32,831 bases of DNA from Pirellulales bacterium (lineage in GTDB: Bacteria > Planctomycetota > Planctomycetia > Pirellulales > S012-138), in assembly GCA_028066245.1 (NCBI GenBank), contig JALCBR010000058.1, positions 1-32,831 on the forward strand, in the 5' to 3' direction. A program made the position numbers and the translations under genes. Shown piece after piece: positions 25,571-32,831 of the stretch. Within the stretch, counting starts at the first letter, position 1; each line of letters begins with the position of its first letter. Below the pieces are notes generated by a model. It ran no database searches. It saw only the letters and a list, made by a program, of their open reading frames with translations, and was not told the DNA's origin.

Positions 25571-26242
25571 ATGCAGCCTGTGCAAAACAATCCGGCCTTC
25601 TTACCAGGCTTCATCTGTGGCCTTATCTTTGCCGTGACGGTGGTGACGCTGATTGGCGGCCTAATCCTGCGGCTTTCAGTCAGCTGGTTTAACAAGATGC
25701 GGGGGGCAAGCGGAAGAGGAATGCCTTCGCTGCCACCGGAAGACGCCCCACGTGAAGATGCACCCATTGAACTCGCGCAACCTCCGCTCCCGGGCGAGAA
25801 TCCGTACGCGGCTCCCTCCGCGATGAACTACGCGCCACCCCGAACACAAGGCAAGGAATATGCTGGCCGCGGGGCGCCGGTGCCCGGCTACGGCAAAGCG
25901 ATGGGAATCGTCTTCTTACGGGTGATTATCGATCGGGCGATCAGATTCTTCGTGTACACCGTACTCCTGCCGCAGCCAGTTCCCGCTCAACCGATGAACG
26001 CAGCCGGACCGACCCCGGATGTGATTCTCCCAATCATCATAGACTCGTTGGCGGATGGCATCGCGATCAGTGCGGCGCTCACAGTGCTTTCATTTCTGAT
26101 CGGCGCGTTGATCCTCAAGGCCATGCTCCCCGCGTCACTCGGTAAGGCGTGCGTGATTCAGTTGCTGGAGTACCTGATCGGCCTGGCAATCTTGCTCGTG
26201 CTCGGCGTCCTCATTGTGGTGCTGATCTCCGTCCTCGCGTAA
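25571..26242 (+). CDS. Four-helix membrane protein of unknown function
   Basis: 223 residues from ATG 25571; the frame is open to 25136 but that part overlaps the sigma gene and is not protein-like. TM1 covers about residues 12-35. A Pro-rich cytoplasmic or periplasmic loop contains ENPYAAPS; NPY-x-x-P motifs recur in planctomycete membrane proteins. TM2 is about 105-128 (FLRVIIDRAIRFFVYTVLL), TM3 about 155-180, and TM4 about 190-222 (YLIGLAILLVLGVLIVVLIS). No catalytic motif is visible. It is divergent from the membrane-crossing sigma gene, with 218 bases between the starts, so the two may share regulation. A role as partner of that sigma is only a guess. Confidence 0.7.
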   Translation: MQPVQNNPAFLPGFICGLIFAVTVVTLIGGLILRLSVSWFNKMRGASGRGMPSLPPEDAPREDAPIELAQPPLPGENPYAAPSAMNYAPPRTQGKEYAGRGAPVPGYGKAMGIVFLRVIIDRAIRFFVYTVLLPQPVPAQPMNAAGPTPDVILPIIIDSLADGIAISAALTVLSFLIGALILKAMLPASLGKACVIQLLEYLIGLAILLVLGVLIVVLISVLA

Positions 26243-26290
26243 GCGTCACCGGGACGTGAAATCGCTGATAACTTTAATGAGCCTGCCCCC

Positions 26291-26334
26291 AATAAGAAAA
26301 CCGGAAAGCGCTGCGCGGTGCAGAGCTTCCCGGT
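26291..26334 (-). terminator. Rho-independent terminator of ahcY
   Basis: Plus-strand arms ACCGGAAAGC (26300-26309) and GCTTCCCGGT (26325-26334) pair with one mismatch, and an inner CTGC/GCAG stem extends the hairpin. On the minus strand it runs into TTTTCTTATT (26300-26291), a T-rich tail 30 bases past the ahcY stop. Confidence 0.78.
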
Positions 26335-26364
26335 CCTTGGTTGTTGTGGTTATGGTCAGCCGGC

Positions 26365-27678
26365 TCAATACCGGTAGAACTCTGGCTTGTAAGGGCCGTT
26401 CACTGGCAAGTCCAGATAATCCGCCTGTTTCTCCGTCAGCGAAGTCAGCTTGGCACCCAAGTGATCCAAGTGCAACCGAGCGACTTCTTCATCCAGGTGC
26501 TTGGGCAGGGTGTACACGTCAATGTCATACTTCTCGTGATTTTCCCACAGCTCAATCTGAGCCAAGACCTGGTTGGTAAAGGAGTTGGACATCACAAACG
26601 AGGGATGGCCTGTCGCGCAGCCTAGGTTCACCAATCGCCCGGAAGCGAGCATGATTACGCTGTGCCCATCCGGATAGATGTATCGATCTACTTGCGGCTT
26701 GACCGTGACTTTCTTGATGTCCTTGTTGTTCTCCAACGAGGCAACATCGATCTCGATATCAAAGTGGCCAATGTTGCAAACGATGGCGTCGCCGGTCATG
26801 CGAGCCATGTGATCACCGGTGATGATGTCACAGCAACCAGTCGCGGTGACAAAGATGTGAGCCTTGTCAACGACGTCATCCATGCGGACGACTTCAAAGC
26901 CTTCCATCGCAGCTTGTAGGGCATTAATGGGATCAATCTCGGTCACCAGCACGCGAGCGCCGAGGCCGGCCATCGATTGAGCGCAGCCTTTGCCAACATC
27001 GCCATACCCGGCAACGACAACCGTCTTTCCAGCAACCATGACGTCGGTCGCCCGCTTGATGCCATCGGCCAGGCTTTCGCGGCAGCCATAGAGATTGTCA
27101 AACTTGCTCTTGGTGACAGAGTCATTGACGTTGATGCAGGGCAGCTTCAACGTCCCCTTCTTCATCATTTTGTACAGCGCGTGAACGCCTGTTGTGGTCT
27201 CTTCGGAAAGCCCTCGAATGCCTGGCAGCAATTCCGGAAACTGCTCATGAACCATGGCGGTCAGATCACCACCATCATCCAAAATCAGGTTGAGTGGTTG
27301 GCCGTCAGGGAAGTGCAGCGTTTGCTCAATGCACCAGAGGAACTCTTCCTCGGTTTCGCCCTTCCAGGCATAGACAGGAACGCCGGTGGCGGCGATGGCC
27401 GCAGCGGCATGGTCCTGAGTGGAGAAAATATTACAACTGCTCCAGGTGACCTCCGCGCCCAGTTCGGTCAGTGTCTCAATGAGCACCGCCGTTTGGATGG
27501 TCATATGCAGGCAACCGGCGATTCGGGCACCCGCCAGCGGCTTATCCTGGCCGTATTTCTTTCGCAAAGCCATCAGCCCTGGCATCTCGTTCTCCGCCAG
27601 TTCGATTTCCCGGCGGCCAAACTCGGCCAGACTCATATCAGCGACTTTGTAAGGCAGCTTTGTTTCCACTTGTGACAC
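26365..27678 (-). CDS. ahcY: S-adenosylhomocysteinase
   Basis: 437 residues from a GTG at 27678; AGGAG lies six bases upstream, which decides this start. It splits S-adenosylhomocysteine into adenosine and homocysteine, removing the product of SAM-dependent methylation. Visible marks are [70 protein letters not shown] (substrate and catalytic Lys/Asp/Asn), the NAD motif [23 protein letters not shown] and the C-terminal PYKPEFYRY with its NAD-contacting Lys and Tyr. The length fits the family. It is a single gene with its own terminator. The leader was examined for an SAH riboswitch and does not fit. Confidence 0.97.
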   Translation of the reverse strand: MSQVETKLPYKVADMSLAEFGRREIELAENEMPGLMALRKKYGQDKPLAGARIAGCLHMTIQTAVLIETLTELGAEVTWSSCNIFSTQDHAAAAIAATGVPVYAWKGETEEEFLWCIEQTLHFPDGQPLNLILDDGGDLTAMVHEQFPELLPGIRGLSEETTTGVHALYKMMKKGTLKLPCINVNDSVTKSKFDNLYGCRESLADGIKRATDVMVAGKTVVVAGYGDVGKGCAQSMAGLGARVLVTEIDPINALQAAMEGFEVVRMDDVVDKAHIFVTATGCCDIITGDHMARMTGDAIVCNIGHFDIEIDVASLENNKDIKKVTVKPQVDRYIYPDGHSVIMLASGRLVNLGCATGHPSFVMSNSFTNQVLAQIELWENHEKYDIDVYTLPKHLDEEVARLHLDHLGAKLTSLTEKQADYLDLPVNGPYKPEFYRY

Positions 27679-28041
27679 TGGTGTCTCCTTCCAGTCAGAA
27701 TGGCGAACTCAGCCAGCATCTTAGGATTTGCGGGTTTTTTCGACAAGGCGAAGCAAACCGGTGATCTTGAAGAGCGGTCCTCGGTTTACACACAAAAATG
27801 TGTGCAATTGATGGCTCTCCCACTGACAGCGGGGCTCCCGCAAGGTGGCCAATGGCATCCATCGCTGGGACAGTGGGGCATCATCACAGAGACCCTTCTT
27901 GTTGCAATCGCTCAAAGATTGCCTACATTGGCCATTCGCCTGCCTTCTTCAGCGTACACATGCTCGCAGGCGACCGGGGTATGACAGGGGCTGAAGTCTC
28001 TGCGCTTCACTTCTTTGAATCTCTAGCAACGGGGTATCCAG
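27679..28041. other. 363-bp divergent intergenic region
   Basis: This lies between ahcY and the secreted protein gene. It contains a 6-bp hairpin, CACACA-AAAA-TGTGTG (27789-27804), and an inverted repeat AAACCG/CGGTTT (27755-27760 and 27782-27787). Their role is unclear. No gene was recognised. It must hold the promoters of both flanking genes. Confidence 0.45.
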
Positions 28042-28623
28042 ATGTTGAGTAAACGAGCTACTGTCTTGTCGTCTTGTCTGTTTCTGGCTGTCAGCTTCGT
28101 GATTTCCGGTGAGCTCCTGGCCCAGCGCAGCCAGCCATTTTTTGTTTTTGGTGGTGGTGTCGCGCCCAACGGATTGCCGCTGCCTGGCCAAGGTGCCGGC
28201 GACCACTGGGCTGTGGGGTGGGCCAGTAGCGTTGGGCTCCATTTCGGGTCGGGCGCTGTCCAGACCGATTCCGCCAACCCTCAACCAAACGGAACCATCA
28301 CAGGGGAATTTGGCAGTGCGGAGCCCTTTGTGTTCCGCGGATTGTCAGGAAGTTTGGCCACACACTACGGGCGCACGGCGTTTGGAGCCAGTTCACCTGG
28401 GACGTTCACGGCAGAAGTACTCGATGTCCTTCCTGATGGCACATTGATTGTGACGGTTGAATTTGTGGCCGAGTTTGTGGTCCAACCGAACTTGAGTACC
28501 GGCAGATTTCGCGGGGCAACCGGCAAGTGGACGATGATCGCCAATACCGAACCTTTTGCCTTGGGAACGACTGAGCCACTCAAGTATTCGTGGTACGGGT
28601 ACGGTTCTATCTCTACGCGATGA
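28042..28623 (+). CDS. Secreted protein of unknown function
   Basis: 193 residues from ATG 28042. Residues 1-27 are a clear signal peptide (ATVLSSCLFLAVSFVISGEL, then LLAQ). The mature part is rich in Gly, Phe, Thr and Ser with alternating beta-strand-like patterns (GTFTAEVLDVLPDGTLIVTV, FRGATGKWTMIANTEPF), so a small beta-barrel or beta-sandwich is likely. No known domain is recognised. The next gene on the same strand, 118 bases downstream, is an ECF sigma factor; they may be cotranscribed. Confidence 0.72.
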   Translation: MLSKRATVLSSCLFLAVSFVISGELLAQRSQPFFVFGGGVAPNGLPLPGQGAGDHWAVGWASSVGLHFGSGAVQTDSANPQPNGTITGEFGSAEPFVFRGLSGSLATHYGRTAFGASSPGTFTAEVLDVLPDGTLIVTVEFVAEFVVQPNLSTGRFRGATGKWTMIANTEPFALGTTEPLKYSWYGYGSISTR

Positions 28624-28741
28624 GCAAACGAGACACGCACGGACACGGCAAGACCTGGTCGCCGTTGAATGGTTTGGCTGTGGACGCCACAATGGTCGAG
28701 ATGCAAGCGGTGACTTTGTGTTGCCGTGTCCGTGCCGATCG

Positions 28742-29410
28742 ATGAAAAGGCGTCCAGAATCTGTGTGGCCGGAAGCTGACAAGACCGAGGAACTGCTCGC
28801 CAAGGCGCAAGGTGGTGACGATGCGGCGGTCGGCAATTTGCTTGACCGCCACCGCACGGCGCTACGGCGGATGGTCGATATGCGAATGGATGCGGCGCTC
28901 AAACGCCGGGTGGACGCCAGTGACATCGTGCAGGATGTCTTGGTCGAAGCCAATCGACGGTTGCAGGATTATCTCAGCAACCCGGCGATGCCATTTCACC
29001 TTTGGCTGCGGCATATGGCCAAGGACCGGATCATTGACGCGCACCGCCGGCATCGGGTGGCGCAACGGAGAAGCCTGGACCGCGAGCAACCACTGGTGGC
29101 GCCCGGAGGGATGGACCATTCCACCATGGAACTGGCGGAGGAACTGTGGGATGGCGAGTTGACGCCGCAAGCCGCTGCCACTCGCCGGGAAGCCATCATT
29201 CGCTTTCAGCAAGCGCTGGAAGAACTTGATGAAGCTGATCAGGAAATCGTACTGATGCGCAACTTTGAGCAGCTTTCCAACCAGGAAGTTGCCCAGGCGT
29301 TGGGATTGTCCGAACCGGCAGCCAGCATGCGGTACCTGCGAGCGATACGCAAACTGCGTCCCAAGCTGGGTGGTGACGAAGGGGATGGGGATACACCTAC
29401 AGATCGCTGA
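28742..29410 (+). CDS. ECF-subfamily RNA polymerase sigma factor
   Basis: 222 residues from ATG 28742 (the frame is open to 28556 but overlaps the previous gene). No ribosome binding site is evident. Region 2: GNLLDRHRTALRRMVDMRMD and KRRVDASDIVQDVLVEANRR, then LWLRHMAKDRIIDAHRRH. Region 4: EELDEADQEIVLMRNFEQLS, followed by the helix-turn-helix NQEVAQALGLSEPAASMRYLRA. The pattern (R-R-V-D-x-S-D-I-V-Q, A-S-M-R-Y-L-R-A) matches the short sigma group common in planctomycetes. No anti-sigma gene is adjacent, and the downstream convergent gene is a histidine kinase. Targets are unknown. Confidence 0.9.
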   Translation: MKRRPESVWPEADKTEELLAKAQGGDDAAVGNLLDRHRTALRRMVDMRMDAALKRRVDASDIVQDVLVEANRRLQDYLSNPAMPFHLWLRHMAKDRIIDAHRRHRVAQRRSLDREQPLVAPGGMDHSTMELAEELWDGELTPQAAATRREAIIRFQQALEELDEADQEIVLMRNFEQLSNQEVAQALGLSEPAASMRYLRAIRKLRPKLGGDEGDGDTPTDR

Positions 29411-29462
29411 GATGAGAGCATCTGGAGACACGAGCGTAGCCAACGGTATGAGCGAGTGCTGC

Positions 29463-31193
29463 TCATGCCCCTTCGATTCGCTCGCCATCGAGCGTCGGTG
29501 AGGCCGGCGCGTCGGCGTTCTCCTCGCCACATGCCCGTAACGGCAACGTCAGCGTGAACCGCGTTCCTTGTCCGGGTACGCTTTCCACCGTAACGTCACC
29601 TCCATGCTCGGTGAGCACCTTCTTGGTGACTGGCAATCCCAGTCCGGTTCCTCGGCTTCGTTTCTCGGAGACAAAGAGTGTGAAGATGTTCTCGATCTCG
29701 GTTTCAGGAATGCCGGCGCCATTGTCCTCAATGACAATGTCCGCCAGTCTGGATTCCGGTTGATACTTGGTTGCCACGAGGATTCGCCCTGCGTTCTGGT
29801 CCGCGCAAGCGTCAATGGCGTTTGTAATCACGTTGAGGATGGCGCCGTGTAGGGCTTCCGCATCGAACTCGCCGACCGGCAGTGACTCATCCGCTTGGAA
29901 ATCTATCCGGGCGCCGTGTTCGCTGGCGCGCGCCCGCATCAGGTCGACGACGTCGAAAACTGTCTGATTAAGGTCCGCCGGCTGGAGGTCAGGCTCGCGC
30001 TGTTTGCTGTACGTCAGCATATCCGAGATCACCTTGGTGATTCGTGCTTGGTTCTTTTCAACGAACTCCCAACCGCGGCGGACCATCGCTTCATCGTGTT
30101 GTTCCAACCCTTCCCGAATCAGGAATCCGCCACCTTCTAATCCCTGCAGAATATTCTTGATATGGTGAGCCATCATGGCGATGGTTTGCCCCACCGCGGC
30201 CAACCGTTCCGTACTGACCATGGCGGAGTAATACCGAGTATCTTCCACCGCTAGTGCTGCCTGATGGGCGATGGCGACCATGAGCTTCAAGTGCTCTTCC
30301 GTGAGCTTGGTTTGCGCGGGACGTTGCAGCAACACATCTTGTGCAGGCGTCGTGCTGTCAATGTAGATCACGCCGAGCATGTCATAGCGCCCCTGCATCG
30401 GTACGCAGATAGCTTCGCGGATGCCCTGCTGCATGATGCTCACCGCCGGCTTGAACCGCTGATCTTCTTGGGCGTTGGTGGTGAGGACGCCCTCATTGTG
30501 CTCGACGACGAAATCCAGGATCGTCCGAGAAATGCGGATTTCATCCTGTGCAATTCGCTTATCGCGAGCTTCAAAAGCGGCCGGCTCCAGGCTGCCGCTT
30601 TCCTGCGAAAGCAGCATGATGCAGCCGCGGTCTACGTCTACCCAATCAAAGATCAACTGCATGATCCGTTTGAGGAGCTGATCAATGTCCAGCGTATGGC
30701 TAACCGCCAGGGCCGTCCGATACATCACCTGCAGATGCCGCTGCGCTCTGGCAAGCCAATCACTTGGCGTGACCTCAGCCTCGACATTGGAGGCCGTGCC
30801 GCCAAAGTCCCCAGGGCGGATGGTTTGCACAATGCGAGACTCTTCCGCATCGGCCTTGGGAACGATTTGAATCCGATCGCGCGCGGATTGGCGACCGGTA
30901 GCCAGCGATGTATCGGAAAACTCCAGGACCGTGTCGCCCAGTTGAATCTGATCGCCGGCGCTCAACTCGTGCTCGGCAACACGCAATCCATTGATATAGG
31001 TTCCGTTGCTGCTCGCGCGGTCTTCCAGCAGATAGATGCCGTCAACAGGTTTGATGCGCGCGTGAAAGCGGGAAATCTGCGGGTCACCAAGGTGGAGATG
31101 ATTGGAAGCGTCGCGACCGATTGTCAGCGGCGTCTCGTCAAGCTCGCAGCGACTTCCCTGGTTTGGTCCGTGAATGATATGCAGAAACGGCAT
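29463..31193 (-). CDS. Soluble FHA-GAF sensor histidine kinase
   Basis: 576 residues from ATG 31193; the frame is open to 31349 but the FHA domain begins at once after 31193. Residues 1-92 are an FHA domain, which binds phosphothreonine (LTIGRDASNHLHLGDPQISR, then RASSNGTYING). Residues about 150-330 are a GAF-type sensor (HTLDIDQLLKRIMQLIF, CIMLLSQESG). The kinase core has the phosphorylated His in MMAHHIKNILQGLE (about residue 343), an N box NVITNAIDACADQ, DNGAGIPETE and GTGLGLPVTKKVL. No membrane helix is present, so it senses inside the cell. FHA suggests input from Ser/Thr protein kinases, which planctomycetes have in number. No response regulator is adjacent. Confidence 0.92.
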   Translation of the reverse strand: MPFLHIIHGPNQGSRCELDETPLTIGRDASNHLHLGDPQISRFHARIKPVDGIYLLEDRASSNGTYINGLRVAEHELSAGDQIQLGDTVLEFSDTSLATGRQSARDRIQIVPKADAEESRIVQTIRPGDFGGTASNVEAEVTPSDWLARAQRHLQVMYRTALAVSHTLDIDQLLKRIMQLIFDWVDVDRGCIMLLSQESGSLEPAAFEARDKRIAQDEIRISRTILDFVVEHNEGVLTTNAQEDQRFKPAVSIMQQGIREAICVPMQGRYDMLGVIYIDSTTPAQDVLLQRPAQTKLTEEHLKLMVAIAHQAALAVEDTRYYSAMVSTERLAAVGQTIAMMAHHIKNILQGLEGGGFLIREGLEQHDEAMVRRGWEFVEKNQARITKVISDMLTYSKQREPDLQPADLNQTVFDVVDLMRARASEHGARIDFQADESLPVGEFDAEALHGAILNVITNAIDACADQNAGRILVATKYQPESRLADIVIEDNGAGIPETEIENIFTLFVSEKRSRGTGLGLPVTKKVLTEHGGDVTVESVPGQGTRFTLTLPLRACGEENADAPASPTLDGERIEGA

Positions 31194-31391
31194 CGTGAGA
31201 GCCTTGTGGCGCAAACAAAGGACTCTTCCGGTCGCCTGAGCGCACGATCCGTGCGTGTACCGGAGACCAAATCGCCAATAGCATATCTTAACAGCTTCTC
31301 GCTCAAGATGCCTGAACAGCAAGCATTGCCGCCAAGGCCCACTCAGCATGATGCTCGCACAGAGCCCCCCAGAAACAGCGATGGCACGGCG

Positions 31392-31637
31392 TCAATCGCC
31401 AACATACGGCATCAAAGCCATGAATCGCGCTCGCTTGACGGCCTGAGTCACGGCATGCTGGCTCGCGGCGTGGCAGCCGTTCTTCCGGCGGCCGATGATC
31501 TTGCCCTGGCGGCTGGTCAATTTGCCCAACAGATCCAGATCTTTGTAATCCACGTACATTGGTCGTGGCCGTTTGCCGTCAACATAGACCGGATCTTTCC
31601 GTTTCGCGCGAGTGGTCGGTTTGCGCTTCTTACCCAT
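31392..31637 (-). CDS. rpsR: 30S ribosomal protein bS18
   Basis: 81 residues from ATG 31637. The core matches bS18: VDYKDLDLLGKLTSRQGKII, then GRRKNGCHAASQHAVTQAVK and RARFMALMPY. S18 sits on the small-subunit platform next to S6 and S11 and binds 16S rRNA. The N-terminus is a short basic stretch (MGKKRKPTTRAKRKDP) without the C-x-x-C zinc pair found in some S18. The usual neighbours rpsF, ssb and rplI are absent; here it stands alone, 198 bases upstream of the FHA kinase on the same strand. The segment GCHAASQHAVTQ differs from the usual GTSAKHQRRL, which may mark a second-copy or lineage-specific form. Confidence 0.9.
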   Translation of the reverse strand: MGKKRKPTTRAKRKDPVYVDGKRPRPMYVDYKDLDLLGKLTSRQGKIIGRRKNGCHAASQHAVTQAVKRARFMALMPYVGD

Positions 31638-31831
31638 AATCAGCTACTCGGATTGGAAAGGCCGTGGCGTAAGCCCCAAGGCGGGTTGTACGTGTAATTG
31701 CTGGCAGCCCAGTAGTTTAGAGGAAATTGGCCATGGCGTCAAAGGGTCTGCGGTGGGGTAGTGCCCTAGCGTGTGTTGGCGGGGTGAAGAATCCAGGCTG
31801 GTTTGTCCGAATCTTTGTGGTGCTGCAGAGT

Positions 31832-32481
31832 TTAGCGACCGCCAGGCTGTCGCCAGGAAACAGCTCCCGCTTTCATTTCGAGGCCACCCCCGTTGAGCGG
31901 TTGACTTTCATCTGGCGCCAAACCGAGAACAAGCGATTTCAATTCAGCCCAAGCCATACGGTAGTGCAAATATGCAGCCGATGCGCCTGCGAGCGCATCT
32001 AATCTGGAGCGACCATTGAGCGCTTGGAGCCCAGCATCTGTAGCCACAAATCTTCCGTTGAATTCGTACAGCTCATGCCACGACTGCATCTTGAGTTGAT
32101 GCTTACCTGATTTGACTAAGATTGTCGTTAGGCGCGCATCTGGACCAAAGCGAGCATGCCCCAATTCTTCATCGTCGAAGAACCCATCCTTGGCGAGACC
32201 ATCGAGCATGGTCATCAGTTCCCCAGCGTCCGCCTTGCCGGTGAAGTACGGCGCGCCGCCGTGAATCTTGTTTTTCGACCAGACGGCATGTCCGTCTTTC
32301 CAGATCGCCATGACCAGTTTGGGTTCGCCCACCGATGTTAGCCTGTTGTCCTGCGTGTAGATTGCGACAACCGTATCGGCCTCCGTGATCTCGCGAGACC
32401 CATCACTGTCGTCAGCGCAAGTTGTTGCATGCGAAAAAGAGGAGAAACAGCCAAAAGTAATGCAACGGCAGCCATGTTCAT
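31832..32481 (-). pseudogene. Exported protein gene with apparent 1-base frameshift
   Basis: From ATG 32481 the frame gives a signal peptide (MNMAAVALLLAVSPLF). It then leaves the coding frame at a T5 run (A5 at 32434-32438 on the plus strand) and reads unrelated residues to a stop at 32338. The -1 frame continues in good protein style: SHATTCADDSDGSREITEAD, then TVVAIYTQDNRLTSVGEPKL, VMAIWKDGHAVWSKNKIHGG and so on to the stop at 31832. One added T gives a 216-residue exported protein. An in-frame GTG at 32332 could start a 166-residue shorter product but would drop conserved-looking residues and the signal. Function is unknown. The gap to the upstream gene is 29 bases. A true mutation, assembly error or programmed slip are all possible. 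Confidence 0.6.
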
Positions 32482-32510
32482 GGTTCTCTCAATCTTCTGT
32501 GGAGTGAAAA

Positions 32511-32830
32511 TCACGGCACTGGACCACTTACGACGTACAAAGGCGTGCATTCGTTACCAGGCTCAAGATGGAGGTAGGTGCGTTCCCCCATCCTCCTCCC
32601 ACCGACGAAGGTGCCGACTGCCGCGCCAGGCGGCGGGGGTTCGAGGTCGCCCAGGAAGATTTGAGGCGGCGTCCTTCGCATCTTTTTGTGGCTTTGCAAC
32701 GATGGCCACTCGGCAAGCCAGCACGAATGGAAGAGTGGGCGACCTTAGAGCACTTGTCCGGTTGCTGTTCCGCCGCCAGAACGGACGCTTTCAAATCGTC
32801 CCGCGATGGGAGGCCACACGCCCTGCTCTC
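32511..32830 (-). pseudogene. Broken or frameshifted gene end, 5' part outside window
   Basis: Minus-strand reading from the window edge gives a coding-like frame, SRDDLKASVLAAEQQPDKCS, then KVAHSSIRAGLPSGHRCKAT. It reaches an A5 run (T5 at 32683-32687 on the plus strand), and the -1 frame carries on as KKMRRTPPQIFLGDLEPPPP, GAAVGTFVGGRRMGERTYLH, LEPGNECTPLYVVSGPVP, stop at 32511. One added A joins them, exactly as in the next gene. No domain was recognised. The start lies beyond the window. The stop is 29 bases before the following ATG, so the two were probably cotranscribed. Confidence 0.45.
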
Positions 32831-32831
32831 A

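Noticed and set aside
27679-27810. Possible SAH riboswitch before ahcY (CCGAGGACCGCTC on the minus strand)
   Set aside because: A first stem (AAACCG/CGGTTT) can form, but no downstream GAGCGGTCC-like segment exists for the needed pseudoknot.
31194-31349. Upstream extension of the FHA kinase
   Set aside because: The residues are Cys/Arg-rich and unlike the family; the FHA domain starts at ATG 31193.
30264-31697. 477-residue plus-strand frame
   Set aside because: It lies opposite the FHA kinase and rpsR, both of which have clear domains; it is a shadow frame.
1-32831. CRISPR array, insertion sequence, prophage, tRNA or rRNA gene
   Set aside because: Both strands were read for spaced direct repeats, transposase motifs, terminal inverted repeats and RNA gene signatures; none was found.

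Overview
The window looks like a chromosomal segment from a planctomycete, probably of the Pirellulales type. This is inferred from gene style, not from a marker-gene search. The signs are: an ECF sigma factor with a long membrane-crossing, coiled-coil C-terminal extension; a second short ECF sigma factor of the type common in planctomycetes; a small membrane protein carrying an 'NPYAAP' motif; a Tyr/Thr/Pro repeat surface-type protein; many exported proteins with TPR or low-complexity regions; a FHA-GAF histidine kinase; and many genes with a weak or absent Shine-Dalgarno sequence.

Layout. 1-2.5 kb: the 3' end of a Y-P-T-T-T-Y repeat protein closed by a strong terminator, then an exported thioredoxin-like protein. 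2.7-5.4 kb: an OmpR-type response regulator and its membrane histidine kinase. 5.5-7.4 kb: an alpha/beta hydrolase followed closely by an oligopeptide-type ABC ATPase with no permease beside it. 7.4-7.9 kb: an unassigned stretch. 7.9-9.3 kb: two hotdog thioesterases facing each other and a small unknown protein. 9.3-15.7 kb, minus strand: an exported cyclophilin-type peptidyl-prolyl isomerase with its own terminator, a 1051-residue exported TPR protein, and a HemY-type protoporphyrinogen oxidase. 16.3-19.0 kb: a membrane pyrophosphatase with a K+-dependent signature and a large extra hydrophilic segment. 19.3-20.0 kb: a lone SUKH (SMI1/KNR4) protein in A+T-richer DNA. 20.1-23.6 kb: an exported RidA protein facing an aldehyde dehydrogenase and a Tat-exported class V aminotransferase. 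23.9-26.2 kb: the membrane-crossing ECF sigma factor, divergent from a four-helix membrane protein. 26.4-27.7 kb: S-adenosylhomocysteinase. 28.0-29.4 kb: a secreted unknown protein and an ECF sigma factor. 29.5-31.6 kb: the FHA-GAF histidine kinase and ribosomal protein bS18. 31.8-32.8 kb: two exported/unknown genes, each apparently broken by one missing base in a five-base homopolymer.

How it fits together. Most of the window is ordinary chromosome: housekeeping genes (hppA, ahcY, rpsR, protoporphyrinogen oxidase) mixed with envelope and signalling genes. No phage, insertion sequence, CRISPR array, tRNA or rRNA gene was seen. The most unusual items are the sigma factor built to span a membrane, the pyrophosphatase insertion, the pairing of an exported RidA with an exported PLP enzyme, the orphan SUKH gene, and the paired homopolymer frameshifts at the right end. 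I did not find a clear, complete new multi-gene defence or mobile system.
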